DNA of 8,779 bases from Spirochaetales bacterium. Its GTDB lineage: Bacteria > Spirochaetota > Spirochaetia > SZUA-6 > DRHE01. Below the pieces are notes generated by a model that made no database searches, had not been told where the DNA came from, and saw only the letters and a list, made by a program, of their open reading frames with translations. The translations under genes were made by a program, and so were the position numbers. Where the stretch lies: contig JAGLQP010000062.1 of NCBI GenBank assembly GCA_023136785.1, positions 1-8,779 of the forward strand, in the 5' to 3' direction. Shown piece after piece: positions 6,852 to 8,779 of the stretch (positions are counted from its first letter, which is position 1; the number at the start of each line of letters is the position of its first letter).

Positions 6852-7484
6852 ATGGCATCCAAGACCAATAAGAGACCGGGAGGCTCGAAGAGCTCCCGCA
6901 GCAACAAAAGCGCCAAGACAGTCACCTCAGGCACGCTGATCGCCTCCATTATCGCCGCCTTCCTGGTAGGATACGTGGTGAGTGCTTTTGTCGGTGGGTT
7001 TCGATCGAGCGCAGGGAGTCGGGAGGTTTCCGGCGGTTCCGGGGCACCCCTGTTCCAGGAAGCCCCGTCGAGAACCGAGTATATCGAGGAACTTGAGAAG
7101 AGAACCTCTCAGGACCCGGATGACGAGGCGATTTGGAGGGAGTTGGGCAATGCCTACTTTGACCGCGATCAGTACCTCGAGGCTATCGCTGCCTACCAGC
7201 GTTCTTTGGAGATCGATCCGGGGAATCCGAACGTGTGGACCGATATGGGAATCATGTACCGCCGGATCGAGGAGCCTCGGAAGGCTATTGACGCTTTTGA
7301 CAGGGCTGTGGCGGAAGATCCTTCGCATCAGATGTCCCGCTTCAACAGGGGTATTGTGCTGTTCTACGATCTTGACGACAGGGTTGGAGCGTTTCAGTCC
7401 TGGGATGAGCTGGACAAACTGAATCCCAACTTCCGCACCCCTACCGGTCAGACGATTAACCAAATGATGAACGGCCTGCGCTGA
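6852..7484 (+). CDS. Membrane-anchored tetratricopeptide repeat protein
   Basis: This is a 210-residue protein of unknown specific function. A basic, Ser/Lys-rich cytoplasmic tail (1-25) precedes one hydrophobic helix (about 27-49, LIASIIAAFLVGYVVSAFVG). A Gly/Ser-rich linker (50-66) follows. Three consecutive TPR-like units then occupy about 91-192, with repeat markers WRELGNAYFDRDQYLEAI, VWTDMGIMYRRIEEPRKAID and FNRGIVLFYDLDDRVGAF. The positive N-terminus and absence of a cleavage motif suggest a signal anchor, putting the TPRs outside the cytoplasmic membrane as a protein-protein scaffold. The ATG is preceded by GGAG seven bases upstream. It diverges from the mutase operon across about 200 bp and ends before an intrinsic terminator at 7628-7658. 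TPR proteins of this layout occur in cell-envelope and cytochrome-biogenesis assemblies, but no partner is visible here. Confidence 0.85.
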   Translation: MASKTNKRPGGSKSSRSNKSAKTVTSGTLIASIIAAFLVGYVVSAFVGGFRSSAGSREVSGGSGAPLFQEAPSRTEYIEELEKRTSQDPDDEAIWRELGNAYFDRDQYLEAIAAYQRSLEIDPGNPNVWTDMGIMYRRIEEPRKAIDAFDRAVAEDPSHQMSRFNRGIVLFYDLDDRVGAFQSWDELDKLNPNFRTPTGQTINQMMNGLR

Positions 7485-7627
7485 ATCCCGACGCAGTATG
7501 GCGGCGCCCGCCTGGTCCCGTGTAATTCATTTGCGCGCACCGCGTCACAAGATTCTCGTGGTCTACTCAAGCGACAGGATGTGCAGACATATGAGTTCAA
7601 TTTTGGTGTCCCGGATTTGACCTTCAT

Positions 7628-7658
7628 AAGCCCCGGAGCACTATCTGGGGCTTCTTTT
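7628..7658 (+). terminator. Intrinsic terminator after the TPR gene
   Basis: AAGCCCCGG (7628-7636) pairs with CTGGGGCTT (7645-7653), a 9-bp GC-rich stem with one G-U pair and an 8-base loop. CTTTTAT follows. The T-run is on the plus strand, so it stops transcription from the TPR side. On the minus strand the hairpin follows the HigA-ImmA stop directly but lacks a downstream T-run, so it would work poorly in that direction. Confidence 0.8.
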
Positions 7659-8779
7659 ATACAATATCGAACCATTGCCGCACATCACCGCGTCCGATCA
7701 TGTTAGAAAACAAACGGTAGTTGTTCTTGGTATACTGTATTCTACCCGCTACAATCGCAGGATGAACGGCGTTTGCGGCAGCATAGACTAAAACTTCTTC
7801 CTTTGAAACGAAATCCTTCTGGTCAAGATCAAAATGATAAGGAAGAAGAGCTTTTTGTGCGAAATTGTCAGCTTCGCGCTCTATGTCATTGTCAGTCTGG
7901 GATCCGCGGAGACTCATGTCATCAACTATAAAGCTGCCTGTATCCAAGTGGCTCACTATATGAGCTATCTCGTGTATTAGTGTGAACCAGAAGTTGTCGA
8001 TCCTGTCGTATCGAAGTGTGAGACCGATAATTGCCTGTCCATCCATGGTTATGAATGCTGCACCATCTATATATGTGTTCTTTAGGTGAGGCACTACCTC
8101 GAGTATGATACCGTTTTTACTCAGGAACTCTTTGGCCAGTCGAGGGCCTTCATTCAGAACACTTAAGCCCACCAACGACCGAAGAAACGATTCGTTCACG
8201 TTTTCTTTGATATACGGTGCAACGTGTTCTTCGTCACTTGCTTTTGCAAGAACATGAAGGCTCCATCCCTGAAGTGCGTATGGATCGATTTTGGCGTTCA
8301 AACGAGCAGAAGATGTCTTTCGAAAAAATCCATCTGGAACAGCTTTTAGCCCTCCGATTTTTTCAATCAGGAATCTAATACACTCTTCCGACTTGTCCTT
8401 GACATCTGTAATTTTTAGACCTCGGAAAGCACCGTTCCTTTTCATTTCGACGATTGGAAACTTTTCGAATTCGAAATCCCGAAACTCATCCACAAGGGAG
8501 ATTGGTTTCTCCCTCAGTAGAACATCCGCCGGAACACCAAAATGCCGATTGAGGGCACGGATCATCTTAAGTGTTAGTTTCCTCTTGCCCGATAGTACCT
8601 CGGAAACCTTGGAACGACTGCCGACATATGGAATGAGATCCTTCTGCGTTAGTCCTGCCTGTTCCATCCTGAACTTGATCGCTTCTACAGGATCAGGCAT
8701 GTCTATAGGATAGTGTTCTTCTTCGTATTTTTCGATCAAGATAGTTACAACATCTCTGACATCCGCTTCGGGTGTTGCT
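7657..8779 (-). CDS. HigA-type HTH antitoxin fused to ImmA/IrrE zinc peptidase (5'-truncated by window edge)
   Basis: At least 373 residues are visible. A TTG at 8739 could be taken as the start, but the frame stays open to the edge. The upstream codons (ATPEADVRDVVTI) continue into IEKYEEEHYPIDMPDP, the usual leader of HigA-family antitoxins, so the true start lies beyond 8779. Numbering from the TTG, an XRE-type helix-turn-helix covers about 17-75 (IKFRMEQAGLTQKDL, SRSKVSEVLSGKRKL). A middle region of about 150 residues follows. The C-terminal part is an ImmA/IrrE peptidase domain with zinc motif HEIAH (256-260) and probable third ligand Glu289 in EREADNFA. Such proteins bind DNA and may cleave a regulator or act as the antitoxin of a HigBA-like pair. 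Any toxin gene would lie right of the window. The coding sequence looks AT-richer than the metabolic operon, suggesting transfer. It converges on the TPR gene, its TAA sitting in the terminator T-run. Confidence 0.9.
   Translation of the reverse strand, partial: ATPEADVRDVVTILIEKYEEEHYPIDMPDPVEAIKFRMEQAGLTQKDLIPYVGSRSKVSEVLSGKRKLTLKMIRALNRHFGVPADVLLREKPISLVDEFRDFEFEKFPIVEMKRNGAFRGLKITDVKDKSEECIRFLIEKIGGLKAVPDGFFRKTSSARLNAKIDPYALQGWSLHVLAKASDEEHVAPYIKENVNESFLRSLVGLSVLNEGPRLAKEFLSKNGIILEVVPHLKNTYIDGAAFITMDGQAIIGLTLRYDRIDNFWFTLIHEIAHIVSHLDTGSFIVDDMSLRGSQTDNDIEREADNFAQKALLPYHFDLDQKDFVSKEEVLVYAAANAVHPAIVAGRIQYTKNNYRLFSNMIGRGDVRQWFDIV

Overview
The window looks like a chromosomal segment from a free-living, probably anaerobic bacterium of moderate GC content. 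Its core is a minus-strand operon for the methylmalonyl-CoA branch of propionate metabolism, with a split (two-subunit) B12-dependent mutase. This layout occurs in several anaerobic lineages, including Desulfobacterota, Firmicutes-type syntrophs and some spirochaetes. I cannot fix the phylum from sequence alone; a sulfate-reducing or syntrophic type is only a guess.

Left part (1-2522): the 3' end of a membrane dipeptidase (peptidase family M19) runs off the left edge on the plus strand. Facing it on the minus strand is a 229-bp relic of an ABC exporter, reduced to fragments of its N-terminus and its C-terminal tail. Directly upstream of the relic is a membrane diguanylate cyclase with a periplasmic sensor region and an intact GGDEF active site and I-site.

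Centre (2523-6725): in transcription order on the minus strand come a UPF0173 metallo-beta-lactamase-fold hydrolase, methylmalonyl-CoA mutase catalytic subunit, mutase cobalamin-binding subunit, the G-protein chaperone MeaB, and methylmalonyl-CoA epimerase. Spacing is 35 bp, 10 bp, a 17-nt overlap and a second 17-nt overlap, so this is one translationally coupled unit. A sigma70-like promoter lies ahead of the hydrolase. The epimerase interconverts (R)- and (S)-methylmalonyl-CoA, the mutase interconverts (R)-methylmalonyl-CoA and succinyl-CoA, and MeaB protects and reloads the mutase with adenosylcobalamin. The set can serve propionate oxidation or succinate-to-propionate fermentation.

Right part (6726-8779): a divergent intergenic region with palindromes leads to a plus-strand membrane-anchored TPR protein, followed by a good intrinsic terminator. 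Converging on it from the right edge is a HigA-type HTH protein fused to an ImmA/IrrE zinc peptidase. Its reading frame stays open to the window edge, so its true start, and any toxin partner, lie outside.

Most of the window is conventional metabolism. The least expected items are the hidden ABC-exporter relic, the edge-truncated HigA-ImmA fusion, and the palindromes in the divergent control region. I found no CRISPR array, rRNA, tRNA or intact mobile element.
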